Shown: one piece after another, positions 53,037-64,000 of the stretch
How the letters are laid out: every line of letters starts with the position of its first letter
How positions within the stretch are numbered: the first letter of the stretch is position 1
NCBI GenBank assembly: GCA_013407085.1
Contig: JACCGJ010001801.1
Coordinates: 62,001 to 126,000, forward strand
DNA from: Atriophallophorus winterbourni
Lineage: Eukaryota; Platyhelminthes; Trematoda; Plagiorchiida; Microphallidae
Length of the DNA: 64,000 bases
Direction of reading: 5' to 3'
Notes under the pieces: model-generated
Seen by the model: only the letters and a program-made list of their open reading frames with translations
Database searches by the model: none
What the model was told of the DNA's origin: nothing
Translations under genes and position numbers: made by a program

Positions 53037-54726
53037 TTAAACGTACTTTCTACACAATCCCCCCATGAGACGGTAATAGTGCTCCTGGTAGGCCACGGGT
53101 TTATAGCACGTTCTTTGATGGCAAACTCTACGGCATACTTTGGATTTCTTGAAATCTTCGGCACCCTTCTCCTCCTCATCGGATTGATTACACATGAAGC
53201 GACAAGACAGACTGCACGCACATCGCATTTGTTTCCTAGAATAGCTGTGTATCACCCGCGGTTTGCAGACTGAAGAATAAAAAGGAAACATTTTGAGTAA
53301 AAAACACCGGATCGAAGTGATTTAAATTCAGCAATGATAACTTGTTATACGTGGCAAAATTATTAAAGTCAACGGGAAAATACTTCAAACCGCCGATATC
53401 GTCCAGCGTTATTTCTGCGGAAATCATTCTTATATTAAATCAACAGAGATAATGACCAGCGAAAAACTGCATCTGTATTAAAAATTCTCATCTGCATGCC
53501 TTTTCATCAGACGCACCCCACAATCGGTTTCTTGCTGTTTGCACTTTTCAAGTAGGAACAGTAGGCTCAGGATCCACGTGATTTCATACAGTGAAAAAAT
53601 GGCATATGGTATAGTATGAAAGCACAAGCCTGATCCAGGCAAAGTGCCGCACAGTCAGATGGTACATAAGTTACGCTTCTATGCCACTGTACCAACCAAC
53701 GTTATCCAGCCTTGGCATACAAGCGCAACTTGCTTGCCGCTGTATTACTAATGAATCCAAGAAATGATATTGAATGTAAACGAAATTTTACTTTCGTGTC
53801 ACTATCCACTGGAAAGTCCAGGTCACTGAATATTTGTTCGTGTGCATCAGAGGTTCTTGAGTCCTCTCCAAAACGTTTATGAGGAACGCTCCTTACGTGA
53901 AAAATGGAACAACGTTCAATGGAACAAAAAAACAATGGTTTTACGGCCTACGTTTTCAATTCTTACCTGATGCACACTATTATACATTTGTGTTCTGAAT
54001 ATTCAGTGTTCGGTAATGAGATCTTAAATAGCGTCGACTGCATATAGTACGTATAGAATTGAATAGTTTGTGGGACACTCTAAGAAGATGCAGTCAATGG
54101 AAGAAACAAGATGCTCCAGGGACCATCGATATCTGCCTGTTCGGTTATCTCACCCATTTTCAATAAAATTAAGTAAATATAAAACAATTTGTTGATGATT
54201 CACGTTCATACAAATATAGACACCGCCAGTAAGAATGAAGCATCAATCCCCGCACAATTTTTTACCGATATATAAAAAGAATAAATAAGTGTATAAGTAT
54301 GGATTAGCTATAATATACACCATATTTGCTAAATGGCATTTTCAACTTTTGGAATAAGCAATTGGATAACGTTTCAATGACGGTGCGTCAAGCAGAAGCA
54401 TTCTGGTAACGGTATTAAGTAATTATTTGGTGTAATCCTGTTCTTACTTATCGCTCATCCTGAACGAACATTTGATCAGCAATGGGATGAATTTAGGATA
54501 AATAGTTACATTTCAAATGTTGCCATCCGTAGTTCAATCATTCCACGTAGTTAAAACAAAAATAAATCGAAAACTCACTGGGTATAAAGCTCATGGGCAC
54601 CGAATCCGCTTCCGTAGAAATCACTTTTTCATCCTCATTGTGCATGTCTTCATGGAATTCGACCTCGCATTTGACTCCCAACGATAGAACTGTAAAAATG
54701 GCAAACAAAATGGACCACGGTAACAT
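53037..54726 (-). CDS. candidate small secreted cysteine-rich protein, three exons
   Basis: Exon 1 (54726-54579) starts MLPWSILFAIFTVLSLGVKC, a clear signal peptide, then an acidic stretch (EVEFHEDMHNEDEK), and ends in phase 1 at a GTGAGT donor. Exon 2 (53414-53351) has a TTTCCGCAG acceptor and reads ITLDDIGGLKYFPVDFNNFA. Exon 3 (53235-53037) carries eight cysteines in the pattern C-x-C-x3-C-x3-C-x18-C-x3-C-x4-C-x17-C (residues 76-132) and stops at 53037. Phases agree (1, then 2) and the product is 136 residues. Alternative junction: a stronger acceptor at 53270 joined to a GTTTGA donor after 53391 keeps the same cysteine frame, adds one cysteine and gives 134 residues. Intron 1 holds a decayed hammerhead and a SINE-like fragment. 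The even number of cysteines suits four disulfides outside the cell. I do not recognise the family. An in-frame ATG at 54879 upstream would bury the signal peptide and is less likely. Confidence 0.5.
53515..53558 (-). ncRNA. hammerhead-like remnant, subfamily B
   Basis: The minus strand keeps AGTGCAAACAGCA and GAAACCGATT, with stem I TCCTAC/GTGGGG, but the core reads TTGAAAA and the cleavage triplet is lost. It sits in intron 1 of the secreted-protein candidate. Confidence 0.55.
53613..53662 (-). repeat. SINE-like repeat A fragment
   Basis: GAAAGCACAAGCCTGATCC to GCCGCACAGTCAG, the 3' end only. Confidence 0.8.
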
Positions 54727-55189
54727 GTTATTGTCAATAGATCGAACACAATAACTCCTTCGTAGAAATTGCTGTTTTAAATTGAAACCAAAATGATATT
54801 TTCGTGCTGTTTTATCGATCTTTCCACCGGAAGACCCGCATATTTTTTCATTGAATAAACGAACATGCAACGTGTTCAAATGTTGGTCGTGAACGAGGGA
54901 GAGAAATTCTATTCGAATGACTTTCGATTGATTTATCTAACAAACGCTTACTTTCTCTAAACATTGTCTAGAAAAATATCAGTTTACTTTCAAACGCACA
55001 AAAATTTGATGCATATCAATTAGTTTGTAAAACAAACGTGGTTTATCATATAAACATAAATGTTTTTTAATTACGGCGTATTGCGTTACTGATTTCACAC
55101 TGTTCATCATAATCAGGTGGATGTAACAACCTTAATTTCGGGACGCGGTAGGAGAATGGCTATAAATATTTAATCTCAATCCGTTGTTA

Positions 55190-55650
55190 GAAGGATTCCT
55201 TGAAACGACCAACAATCACCCTGTGATTCTGTGTTTGAACATCGTGGTTCGTCGTACGAACCCTATTTAACAGTGGCATGTAAGTCTAACTTTGTTTAAC
55301 AATTAACAACTGTGGAGTGTTTGTGCTTGGGATCTGAGCGCCACAATTCATTGTTCAATTTGCGCGTCTTGAGGGATAGCGATGTTAGCCCAAAATATAT
55401 TGGTCGTTTATAAGTGCCACGAATGTTTCACCAAGAATCACTCTGTTATTCTGTATTTGAACATTGTGGTTCTTTGTAAGAAACCTATTTAACAGTGGCT
55501 TACAAGATTACATATGTTTACTGCTATACCGCTGTTTCAACGCTCACTGGACATGATCTTACTGTCTCCAACTGATTATGGCAAACAGCCAGAAACCGGT
55601 GGTGGTTTGTAAGGGATGGGATGTGAGCACCAAAATACATTGAAATAGTA
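55190..55650 (+). repeat. two head-to-tail hammerhead repeat units, subfamily A
   Basis: Two units follow each other. Each has CTGTGATTCTGTGTTTGAAC or a variant, a GGTTCGTCGTACGAACC-type hairpin (GTTCTTTGTAAGAAAC in the second) and the CTATTTAACAGTGGC block. The first has lost most of the ribozyme. The second ends in a hammerhead-like site at 55566-55607 with CTGATTA for CTGATGA and GGTG at the cleavage position, so it should be inactive. Confidence 0.75.
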
Positions 55651-56029
55651 ATCTCTTTTGAAATGAGGAAAAGCTTAGCACGGGCATATATAGTATTTTA
55701 CACATTGCCGCAGCACTTTTACTGAGTTGATACAGATCGTAGTCTTCCGTTGGCGCGATTTTTTTGACTTCAAAATTTGAGATTGATAAATATGCTCATG
55801 TTTGAATCCACTATCAAATATTTGACAAAACAAGTATTGCAATTGGAATGCGATTAATAAAATATTTAAACAGTTATAAAAAATTATTCAATTGAAGCAC
55901 ACTTTTCTCTAGTTGTATTATCACATAAAACTACATCTTACCGACTTGAAATCGTACTTTCATATAACCATATTTCAATACCGATGAAATATGTTTAAGT
56001 ACATCGGACAGAGAAATCTACAACACCAG

Positions 56030-56180
56030 CTAAGTGAGCAACACATAACTGTGGTCATCCATAAGCGCCTTGAGTGCTTGACCACGAATCACTTTGTGAT
56101 TCTGTGTCCGAACATCATGGTTTGTTGTACGAACCCTATATAACAGCTGGCATACAAGTATAACCTTGTTTACCAGCTAA
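56030..56180 (+). repeat. hammerhead repeat subfamily A, upstream half
   Basis: GTGAGCAACACATAAC, TTGAGTGCTTGACCACGAAT, TTTGTGATTCTGTGT, the hairpin region TGTACGAACCC and GCATACAAGT. Close to the minus-strand copy at 62860-62990. Confidence 0.7.
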
Positions 56181-56309
56181 GTTATTTATCAAGAAAATAC
56201 GTAGATGAAAGAAAAGTATCGATTCTTGAAACATAACCTAAACATCCATAGAAAATGAAACGAAATTAATGTATGTGAAACACTTGACAAGACGTGTAAC
56301 TGCATAAAC

Positions 56310-56430
56310 AAGAATTCAATTCAATTTAATTGTCTAAAAATCACATAGCTTCAGAAAAACCACAGAATAATATGGGAATTCCGAATAACATAGGTAATTA
56401 AAACGGTATTTGTTGATATTAGTTGATCAT
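56310..56430 (-). mobile_element. CR1-like 3' UTR fragment
   Basis: Matches 13425-13530 and 50840-50950 (AATTCAATTCAATTTA, CACATAGCTT, ACCACAGAATAATATG). Confidence 0.75.
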
Positions 56431-57363
56431 GCGGTTGAACAGGGCTTGCATGGCTAATCATAACTCATAGTGGCTCTTATTTTCAACTTTGATTGTATTG
56501 CGTACACTGTTTCTATTAACATGAACCCTTATCATATTGACCCTGCATGGTGATTGCAGATAGTTGAAATCTGATCGTGAACTGTGCTTCCAATAGGGAA
56601 GTGTGGACATACGATTATCTTTTAAAAATAAGGAATTGTGTGATATTTCCAAAATGATAACCGCTGAGTCAAAAATGTGCGAAAATACACCGCGCTGAAT
56701 GGATTATTTAACAGAGATGTTCGATTCTGATTATCGATTTGATCCGATTATCTCGATAAACGAAATGACGATTGGGGGATTGTTTTCTTCTTTATCATTT
56801 ACTCATAAGCAGTGTCATTGAAAGAAATAATTTACAATATAAATATGGTGTTTGAGTATCGAGCCTTAGTGATTGTCAAACGAAATTATTAGTTATTATT
56901 CTTCCGAACTCACTTCAAGAAGGCCACATAGTCCTTGTCTAGTAATTCAGGGTCAAAATGTCACTTAAAGTTGCTTACTTTTGCGTCTATAATTTGCAGT
57001 TCATAGAATCGATGAAGATATGACAAAAAGGGAATGATTAATTATTGAAATATCCACATCCCATACATACACTCTCCGCAAATGATTTTTGGTTTTTTGC
57101 CGATGGTGGTTATATTGGTTTACGGTGTTTAAGCGCACGGGATATGAGCACATCAAAATCAGAGCATTTCCATTAATTCGATGCGTGGGTTTGGAATCAC
57201 TGTTTGGATCGGTTAATAAAAGTTTGCTTGTGTCAGATTGAGAGACATGAGGTTCAATGTATGTGGAATTGACCCGTTCCATAGTCGAAGTTGACTCTTG
57301 TTACCACCAAAAAATTAATCATGTATTTTAATATTGTTTAAGCACAAAATAGGTCGTGGCATT

Positions 57364-57403
57364 TCTTGGTGGTCTCGGTTTATGGCTGTTTAGTATTAAC
57401 CAG
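57364..57403 (-). repeat. hammerhead-like remnant
   Basis: The minus strand shows CTGGTTAATACTAAACAGCC, then ATAAACCGAGACCACC: the stem II loop AAACA and a GACC remain, but core and cleavage bases are lost. Confidence 0.4.
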
Positions 57404-57409
57404 AAACGT

Positions 57410-58435
57410 GTGGCGAGTACACCATTCAAACTAATATTACAAGCTATTTAAAACTGCCAGTGAAGGTTAAGTCAAAAGATATATAATGTGCGTAAGGCCA
57501 ACTGAAGGGAAATTCGAAAATATGATTTACTGCATTTTTTAAGCACATATTATTGTATGATACAGTAATTTGCCCCTTAGATATAAACCTTCGAATCTTG
57601 AAACTTTTATTCCGAAAATATTACAGTTTTTTTCTCACGTGTTTATATCAATCCTACGGAGAATTCAATCTAATTATTTCATGCGCTATTTTAGACATGA
57701 GTTCCAATAATGTAAATTTTCTATTCCACCACCAGAACAGTTTGAAAAAAATACAAAGCATTTACCAATGTTTAGTATGTAGTGCGGTTTATAAACAAGA
57801 TTTTGAGTTAATCCTATTTCTTTATTGCTACATTTGACACTGGGAATTTGGTAATAAATTTATCCATTCAAAGGTCTCAATTTTCCATTAATAGTGTTGC
57901 TCAAATTCAATATCATTTCCAATTTCTGATAAAGTTAATTGTTTCACAACAAGTCAAGACACCGGTTACCAATAGCTACAATAATTACAATTGATAGGAT
58001 TAAGGGATGTTCAGGGTTGCAATATATATCCCATTGCAAATTGACATGCAGGTGTGTATATTTGGTTCCAACTGAATATTTGTTCACATCAAAAGTATGA
58101 CGAAATTCGCAGCTTTTATGGTGAACACAATAAAAAAACTGAATCTGAAATACCCATAAGTTGTTTAGAACAAAATAACATTTCTTACAATTTAAAAGAA
58201 TCTAAATTGATTTTGAGAAGTGACGTTTCCAGCCTCAATCAACACGAAAGTTTTCGGACATATTTCTAGCCTTAATGGTCAACGAAGATTTTTATGCGAA
58301 TTTTAAAAACCTAATCCTAATGATCCTAATAAAATGATTACAAAGCAAAATCGCATAAAATGCTCCGTCTTAGTAAAGCAACAACGTTATTTATTACAAT
58401 TTCTTAATTACTAATAATATAATAGTATATATTAT
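57410..58435. other. AT-rich interval with unassigned frames
   Basis: ORFs 57553-57837 and 58054-58269 are open but AT-driven and without motifs. The second follows a CAG at 58050 and could be a terminal exon, but no partner exon was found. Confidence 0.3.
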
Positions 58436-58439
58436 TGTT

Positions 58440-58760
58440 GGCCTCCTTCGGTCGATGTCGAAAATGGATGTATATCATAACCACGTGATTTATTTCATGT
58501 TCGGCAGCTGTTCGAATGACTAAACAGCCCGATTCAGGAGGAACAATCTCTCTCTGCGGTGCTCGCAACGATATGCAGAACTCGAACGATCTGCGTCAGT
58601 TGTACCCCGGCGGCGTTATCTGCGTTAAGTAGCCAATAGCTGTATCTGCTCCTACCCAGCTTGCAGACAATGCCTCCAATATGAGCGGTCAAGAGCAAGT
58701 TCTTCTCAACATGCGTGGTCAATGCCAAGAGCTTTCATTTCTAATTTGCAAACGACTTTA
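58440..58760 (-). repeat. GC-richer block, probable unidentified repeat
   Basis: A 300-bp patch of clearly higher GC than its surroundings, open on the minus strand (58728-58534, 64 codons), directly upstream of the CR1-like endonuclease. I recognise no family. It may be a truncated retroelement 3' end. Confidence 0.35.
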
Positions 58761-58779
58761 TACCGCAAGTAAGGTCTGC

Positions 58780-60780
58780 TGGCACTACTAACCTGACATA
58801 TCGCCATTACAGAAACATGGTATTCTTCTCAGTTCATTGAGACGGAGATATCCATTACAAATATGGATTTGATAAGGAACGATCGAGAGAGAATTGGTGG
58901 CAGTGTTGCTCTTTACCATCATAATCTCTTCCAATGCCATCCAATAGACAACACAGAATTCCCCTTCGAGGTAACAAATTTGTGTTCTCTAAAGCTGATG
59001 TCTGGTGAAGTTTACATGATTAGTGTGGTATACCGGTCCCCTTCATCTACGGAATCGTACAACGAAAGGTTGATCCAAGTGCATAATCGCTTGACTCACA
59101 CTCAGAAAGCAACAATACTTATTATGGATGATTTCAACCTGCCTACCCTTTAACTCAGTGACGTTCACTCCCCACAAACGCTAGAGTACCGATTTAGAGA
59201 GTTATAGGATTCAGTCCTTTATACAACCATGTTTCCGAATGCATTCAGAGAATAGGCTCTGACCGCTCATTCCTCTTGGATTTGGCGTTAACATCGGAGT
59301 AAAAATCTGTCGAAACGATCAAATTCCATGCTCCGCGGGGTCTTAGTGACTATTCAGTGCTTGTGTTAGACTATTTTTGCAGTACTCATCAACCTCTTGC
59401 TCTGAATTTGGCAGTTCGCTGGGTAGATAAATTGGCCCTGAGTAAATCGCTGGTGTAGATTAAGCATTGGCAGACGGACCACATAAGCCCTGACTCGCAA
59501 TGGAACGAACTTATAGATTTTCTGAAAGTGAAGATAGACAAGAACTCGCAGATCGTTCCTAAAAGATCCGAACATGAACTTCGTTTTGTTGTCCGCAGCA
59601 GAACAAAAAGTGGTTAGCGCTGAGGCGAGCGTCGTGGATGCAGCATAAAGCCAACAATACTTCTACTTCTTGGCAACATTTCCGTATGTTGCGCAACGAA
59701 GTGACTTCACTTGTTCTGTCAAAAATGAAATGCAACCCTAAATTACTATACAAAAGCATAAACGCGAAAGCAAAAGTCAAACCAGGTATTGTTGACGTCA
59801 TGAATGGTGAAAATCTCACCGAGACCGCGTTGGAAACCGCAAATGCTCTCGCGATTTATTACTCTAAAGTGTTCGTGCCAAATTTTTTAGTGAAATGTCG
59901 TGAGTATTCAGTCGACTCAGGAAACGAAACATTCTGTGAAATGTTAATAAATCCAGAGATTGTCGCAAGTCTATTGCTCAAACGAAACGTAAGAATATCC
60001 CCAGGTGCAGATTGCATCACACCCCGCTTTCTAGCTGGTTTAACTATTCGATGCTTAAGGGAGTGGTATCGAAAGATTGAAAGTCCGGCATGATTTCACC
60101 TATCTTCAAAGGAGGCTACCCATATGACGCCGCAAATTATTGTCCAGTCACACTATTACCTGTTATTGGTAAATTTAGGGAACGTATAGTCTCGGAAAGA
60201 ATGGTTGCACACTCTGAATTGCGTTATTTGTTTTCGCCAGCGCAGCATGGATTTCGATCACATCGCTCTTGTCTAACAAATCTTCTCATAACGTTAGACG
60301 ACTGGACGAAGGAGTTGGATAGAATTTCTTGTATTCATGTTTGCTACTTCGACATTTCTAAGACTTTTCACAGAGTCAATCATTATTTGCTTATTCAAAA
60401 ACTGATACTTCTAGGAATATGTGAACCACTCCTCTCATGGTTTTGCGACTACCTGTCAGATCGCCACGCCAAATTCAAAGTAAACGAAGTGCTATCCCAA
60501 ATGTTCAAAACCACCGGCGGAGTCCCACAAGGATCCGAGTTAGGCCCGCTCCTCTTTCTAATATGCATAAACGATTTACCCTTCTCATATTATCCAAAAT
60601 GGTCCTGTTCGCGGATGATATGAAAACTTGAACGCAAATCAGTTCTGCAGATTATTGTGAGAAAATGCAAAGGGTTTTGAACAAGGTGTCAAATTGGGCG
60701 ACCATGAATGATATGATATTCAACATACGGGAAAGTAAGATTCGCCACATTGGCAAGAATGTTCCTTAGGAACTGATAAC
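58780..60780 (+). mobile_element. CR1-like element, endonuclease to RT, 3'-truncated
   Basis: 58800-59345: endonuclease with RERIGGSVALYHHN, MISVVYRSPSSTESYN and LIMDDFNLPTL (D replaces G in GDFN). 59638-60093: pre-RT with LLYKSINAKAKVKPGI and ISPGADCITPRFL. 60090-60623: RT with MISPIFKGGYPYDAANYCPV, QHGFRSHRSCLTNLLI, YFDISKTFHRVNHY and GGVPQGSELGPLLFLICIND, then MVLFADDMKT in another frame. It ends near 60780 without C-terminal domain. Confidence 0.88.
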
Positions 60781-60904
60781 TCGTTGGAAAAAATTTTGGA
60801 GTATGGATTAGTGGAGACCAGAAGAGCACGGTGCACTGCCAGAATATATATTGACAGGCCAACAGATTGTTAGGTATATTTCGAAGAATATTTGGAAGAT
60901 TCTC

Positions 60905-61215
60905 GCTGTTAAAATAGCTCATTTGCATGCATTTCCGTCACACACATCCAATAGAAATGCATGCAAATGCATATTTTGTTCATGGCCATGGGTTTCAAAC
61001 CCTGTCTGCATGAGTGCGGGCTCATATGATTGAACAGGTTGGTCGTACCAACCTTATCCAACAGTGGAATGTAACCACAACTTGTTCACCATACTTCCAC
61101 TGCTTCAATCGCATGTGTATCCTGATCCTACTACCCCTACCTGATTAGTACAAAGAGCACGAAATTGGTCTTGGTGTATGTGCGTGTGATTGAAATTCAT
61201 CCAAATGAGATTTTG
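60905..61215 (+). repeat. hammerhead-bearing short repeat, subfamily B, near-complete unit
   Basis: From CATGGGTTTCAAACCCTG through the hairpin GGTTGGTCGTACCAACC (about 61039-61055) and ATCCTGATCCTACTACC to the ribozyme position 61135-61176. There the core reads CTGATTA, stem II GTAC/GCAC, then GAAATTGGTC. The left edge (60905-60955) is an inverted piece of a unit tail (TGCATGCATTTCCGTCACAC), so two units meet head to head. Confidence 0.8.
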
Positions 61216-61219
61216 CTGC

Positions 61220-62835
61220 AAGGTTATCATTTTCAACACAAAACTGTTGATAATTTGAATCAGACATAAATTTTATTACCGAAACCTTAACGATTGTGAT
61301 TAAAAACCCGTCGACATTGTAGTGACAGTCTCTGTGATATAATAGAATAATTGGAATGCTGAGATTCGTACTCTCGATTTGCATTACACATTGAACGAAA
61401 CAAACAATCTTCAGAAATATCTCTACGAAACAAATCGTTTAGCTCGGATCCTTATCCACTATATCTCAGCTGTTACGCTGCCTACATGACCCTGTCGGAT
61501 CAATAAAACTAGTCATGCTAACAAGAATCAATCATGATTTGCCACATGCGACGCTAATTAATAATCAATTTCATTTCACGCATAATTAGGTATCCTCTTC
61601 CCGCAGGCATTAGCATTTGTCATCTTTTATTCTTGTGAGTCTCAAAGCGTATAAAACGTTAAATTTCTCCAGTTCTCATGCTTCTGATTTTTTATTGGCC
61701 TCTAAGGGTTGCCAGCATATCGATAAACCTCTTTTCCAGAACGAATAAACATGATTTTTTGGGGTTCGAATCCGGTTTATCGTTTCCGTTGCACACGTAT
61801 CCCAGGGGATTGAGTTGTGGAAAATGGCCTCAAATATTGTCCGACACGGGGATTATCTCCGTCAATTGCGTCTGAACAATCGTCTAAGCAAGTTACTCTA
61901 ATCCCATTGTAACTAATTTATTCTACAGCGAATGCAAATAAATTACATTAATGGACAGAAAAGAAGCATTAGGGATGCATCGATTTCGTTATTTATGACG
62001 CGAGCTTGCTCGCCATTCGATATTCGACAAATCGAATTTCGGTGGAGAGGTTTCGTTCCTGAATTGTCTTTCAAATGTTTTTCAGTTGACAAATTCAGAT
62101 GGATAAATAATTGAGCTTAATAGTCATGAATTATATTGAATAAAATATCATTAAAGCCAATTCATTCATATTGTTTAAAAATAATACTTGTTTCAACGTA
62201 ATATAAATTCAGTAAGTGAACACTTCAATACATATTTGAACGGATGTTACAAGAAACGTTGCTGTAATGCTTACTGAAGTAAACATTTAAACATTGGTGT
62301 TCATCACTCATCATTCTAAAGATCACTTTGTTTTTATTCGCAAATTCGAATGCAATCGAAGTATGTTTGAAAGACTCGAACCTCGATAACTAAGCGTCGT
62401 TGATTCAATGAATTATATCTAAACACAATCGACAAATATAGATTCAATAAACCTGAGCAAGTTTATCTTATTATTATTTTAGTAAAACAATTGAATTTAA
62501 ACTGAATTTTCATTATTAGACTGCTTTGCGTTATTTGAAATTGTGAAGTACTCAAACTGAGCGTAATATTGTCGATTTTAGGTGAAAGTGCGATTTGCGA
62601 ACAGACTTTGTAATCTGTATAGCACGCATTTCGACAATTTTGCCATGACAACCATTAGGAAAATTGATGAAAATATATCCATGTAAATATATCATGCCAA
62701 AAATAGCAGTTCAACAAAAATGCATCCAGCCGTGATTGTGGCTGTTCTTCAGAAATGACAGTCGAGACAAGATATTACCCAAACAACATTTCCTGAATTT
62801 TTGTGAAGTCAGAATCGATAAATGAGTAGTATACA
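61220..62835. other. interval without recognised genes
   Basis: AT-rich. ORF 61678-61875 carries no motif I can assign. The GGTTCGAATCC at 61764 matches a B box in sequence, but no A box or cloverleaf surrounds it. Confidence 0.4.
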
Positions 62836-62839
62836 TGAT

Positions 62840-63040
62840 AAACAAAGTTATGCTTGTATGCCACTGTTATATAGGGTTCGTACAACGAACCACGATGTTC
62901 AGACAGAGAATCACAAAGTGATTCTTGGTCAAAGCACTCAAGGGGCCTATGGATGACCAAAGTAATGTGTTGCTCACATCCCCATCCCCCTTGTGTAAGG
63001 GATGGGAATGTGAGCAACACATTACTTTAGTATATATGAT
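62840..63040 (-). repeat. hammerhead repeat subfamily A with inverted tail
   Basis: The minus strand reads GTGAGCAACACATTAC, TTGAGTGCTTTGACCAAGAA, the hairpin GGTTCGTTGTACGAACC and TGGCATACAAGC, the upstream half of a unit. Its left tail piece is mirrored at 62999-63028, making a 30-bp inverted repeat with a 10-nt loop. Confidence 0.75.
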
Positions 63041-64000
63041 GTTCGAAAATCAACCACCACGCACTAACCAGGGGTTTGCAAAATATTTTAAGCAACCAGC
63101 GGTGCTGCAATGTACCGATCGTGGAGTTTAGGTAAGTCTCAACAAGTAGCTGAATTTAAAGCTGCTACTGGGGATTTATCCTCGACTTTGCAAAACGTAT
63201 TTCAGGAATTACAAATTTCCGAGTTCGGTTTGAGTAGCTCACATTCAGTTTATTACATTTATGCAAACACCGCACGCTCCTATTTTTAGCTGGGAATTAC
63301 GTCTGAGAGAGCAACAGCATTATAGAAATTACTAATTAAGAATGATCGTAATAAACTTAGTATATGTACACTACATTTTCCATTTACATTTCAGCCCGTT
63401 CCTTCAATGATCGTTTCATCACGCTGACGTTCGTACTCTGTGATTTTGCAGATTATTGTGCTCAGAATAGTTTTGAATCTTCATACCAGTTCCGGAGCTG
63501 AACCTATGCATAGTAAACAATATATCGTCCTCAGCGAACATATATACAATTAATTATTATCGCTCGAGATTAGTAGAAATGCTGCAATGAGCAAGCACCG
63601 GCGAATGAATTTTCCAAGTAAAAATCCATAAAACTCACGAAATATTGTAGTTGACAAGTGTCGAAGAACGACGTTTGCCGCGGTTACATTCGATTTACCC
63701 GATTCATAAAAGACATCGTATCACAAAAGATTTCCTCACGGAAAGAGACACTTACGGAATAAAATATATCAGCGACAGTCAATGAGATGTAATGTTGTTG
63801 GGGGCAGCGTTTATTTCACGAATCACGGTGATCGAATAAATGTTTTAATGTGTGATTTAAAATAAATAATATTTTGTAAATATCAAATCACGTTACATGC
63901 TGTTTTGAAGCGGTGTTGGGAGGCTTGTATTTGTTACACGTAGGCAAGTTTATGATTCAATTCACGAGTTTATTGTTCACGATTGTGTATTGTATCAAGC
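63041..64000. other. interval without recognised features
   Basis: AT-rich, with stops in all frames. A minus-strand frame around 63440-63400 after a CAG (YERQRDETIIEGTG then stop) could be a tiny terminal exon, but nothing supports it. Confidence 0.3.

Noticed and set aside
53702..53935. 77-codon minus-strand frame as an extra exon of the secreted-protein gene
   Set aside because: No acceptor gives the required phase 1 after exon 1, and its end resembles interspersed-repeat words; joining exon 1 directly to 53414 fits better.
61755..61780. GGTTCGAATCC as a possible tRNA gene
   Set aside because: Only the T-loop-like word is present; no acceptor, D-arm or anticodon arm can be folded around it.
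1..64000. CRISPR array or bacterial operon content
   Set aside because: The tandem tracts are microsatellites without spacers; genes are spliced and the repeats are eukaryotic retroelements.

Overview
The window is a repeat-rich piece of an animal nuclear genome, most probably from a digenean trematode (a Fasciola-like fluke). Three things point there. There is a spliced gene for a mitochondrial acetate:succinate CoA-transferase of the acetyl-CoA hydrolase family. The retroelements are CR1-like and RTE-clade non-LTR elements, a BEL/Pao element and a CsRn1-like Ty3/gypsy element. Short interspersed repeats carry hammerhead ribozymes, as the S-alpha repeats of schistosomes do. Genus and species cannot be fixed from the sequence alone.

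Host genes are few and widely spaced. (1) 476-2064, minus strand: five 5' exons of the CoA-transferase; the 3' end lies beyond the left edge. (2) 42757-48404, plus strand: a complete four-exon gene of 547 codons for a BRD7/BRD9-type protein (bromodomain-like region plus DUF3512), with introns full of repeats. (3) 53037-54726, minus strand: a three-exon candidate gene for a small secreted protein with eight clustered cysteines that I cannot assign to any family. A weak single-exon candidate lies at 8900-9132.

Most of the rest is mobile DNA. 2.5-14.7 kb holds 5'-truncated RTE and CR1-like elements, SINE-like repeats and a cluster of hammerhead-bearing repeats. 16.5-22.7 kb is a CR1-like element with ORF1 and the start of an endonuclease, split by a young, deletion-derivative BEL/Pao element with near-identical LTRs. 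22.9-27.1 kb is a composite of CR1 pieces and a deleted CsRn1-like element. 27.6-36.5 kb is a stack of CR1-like elements: a nearly full-length copy (29.7-34.3 kb) sits inside an older one, followed by two more 3' ends. 37-42.5 kb holds RTE fragments and SINE-like copies, one with a clear target-site duplication inside an RTE. 49-51 kb and 58-61 kb hold SINE-like pairs and CR1-like pieces.

The most striking structural signal is a family of small repeats ending in hammerhead ribozymes. Two copies (8707-8748 plus and 2671-2712 minus) have the complete CTGATGA/GAAA core, perfect stems I and II, and a loop-less palindromic ACCGGT stem III. They differ from each other by compensatory changes. At least eight decayed relatives are scattered over the window, some arranged head-to-tail or head-to-head.
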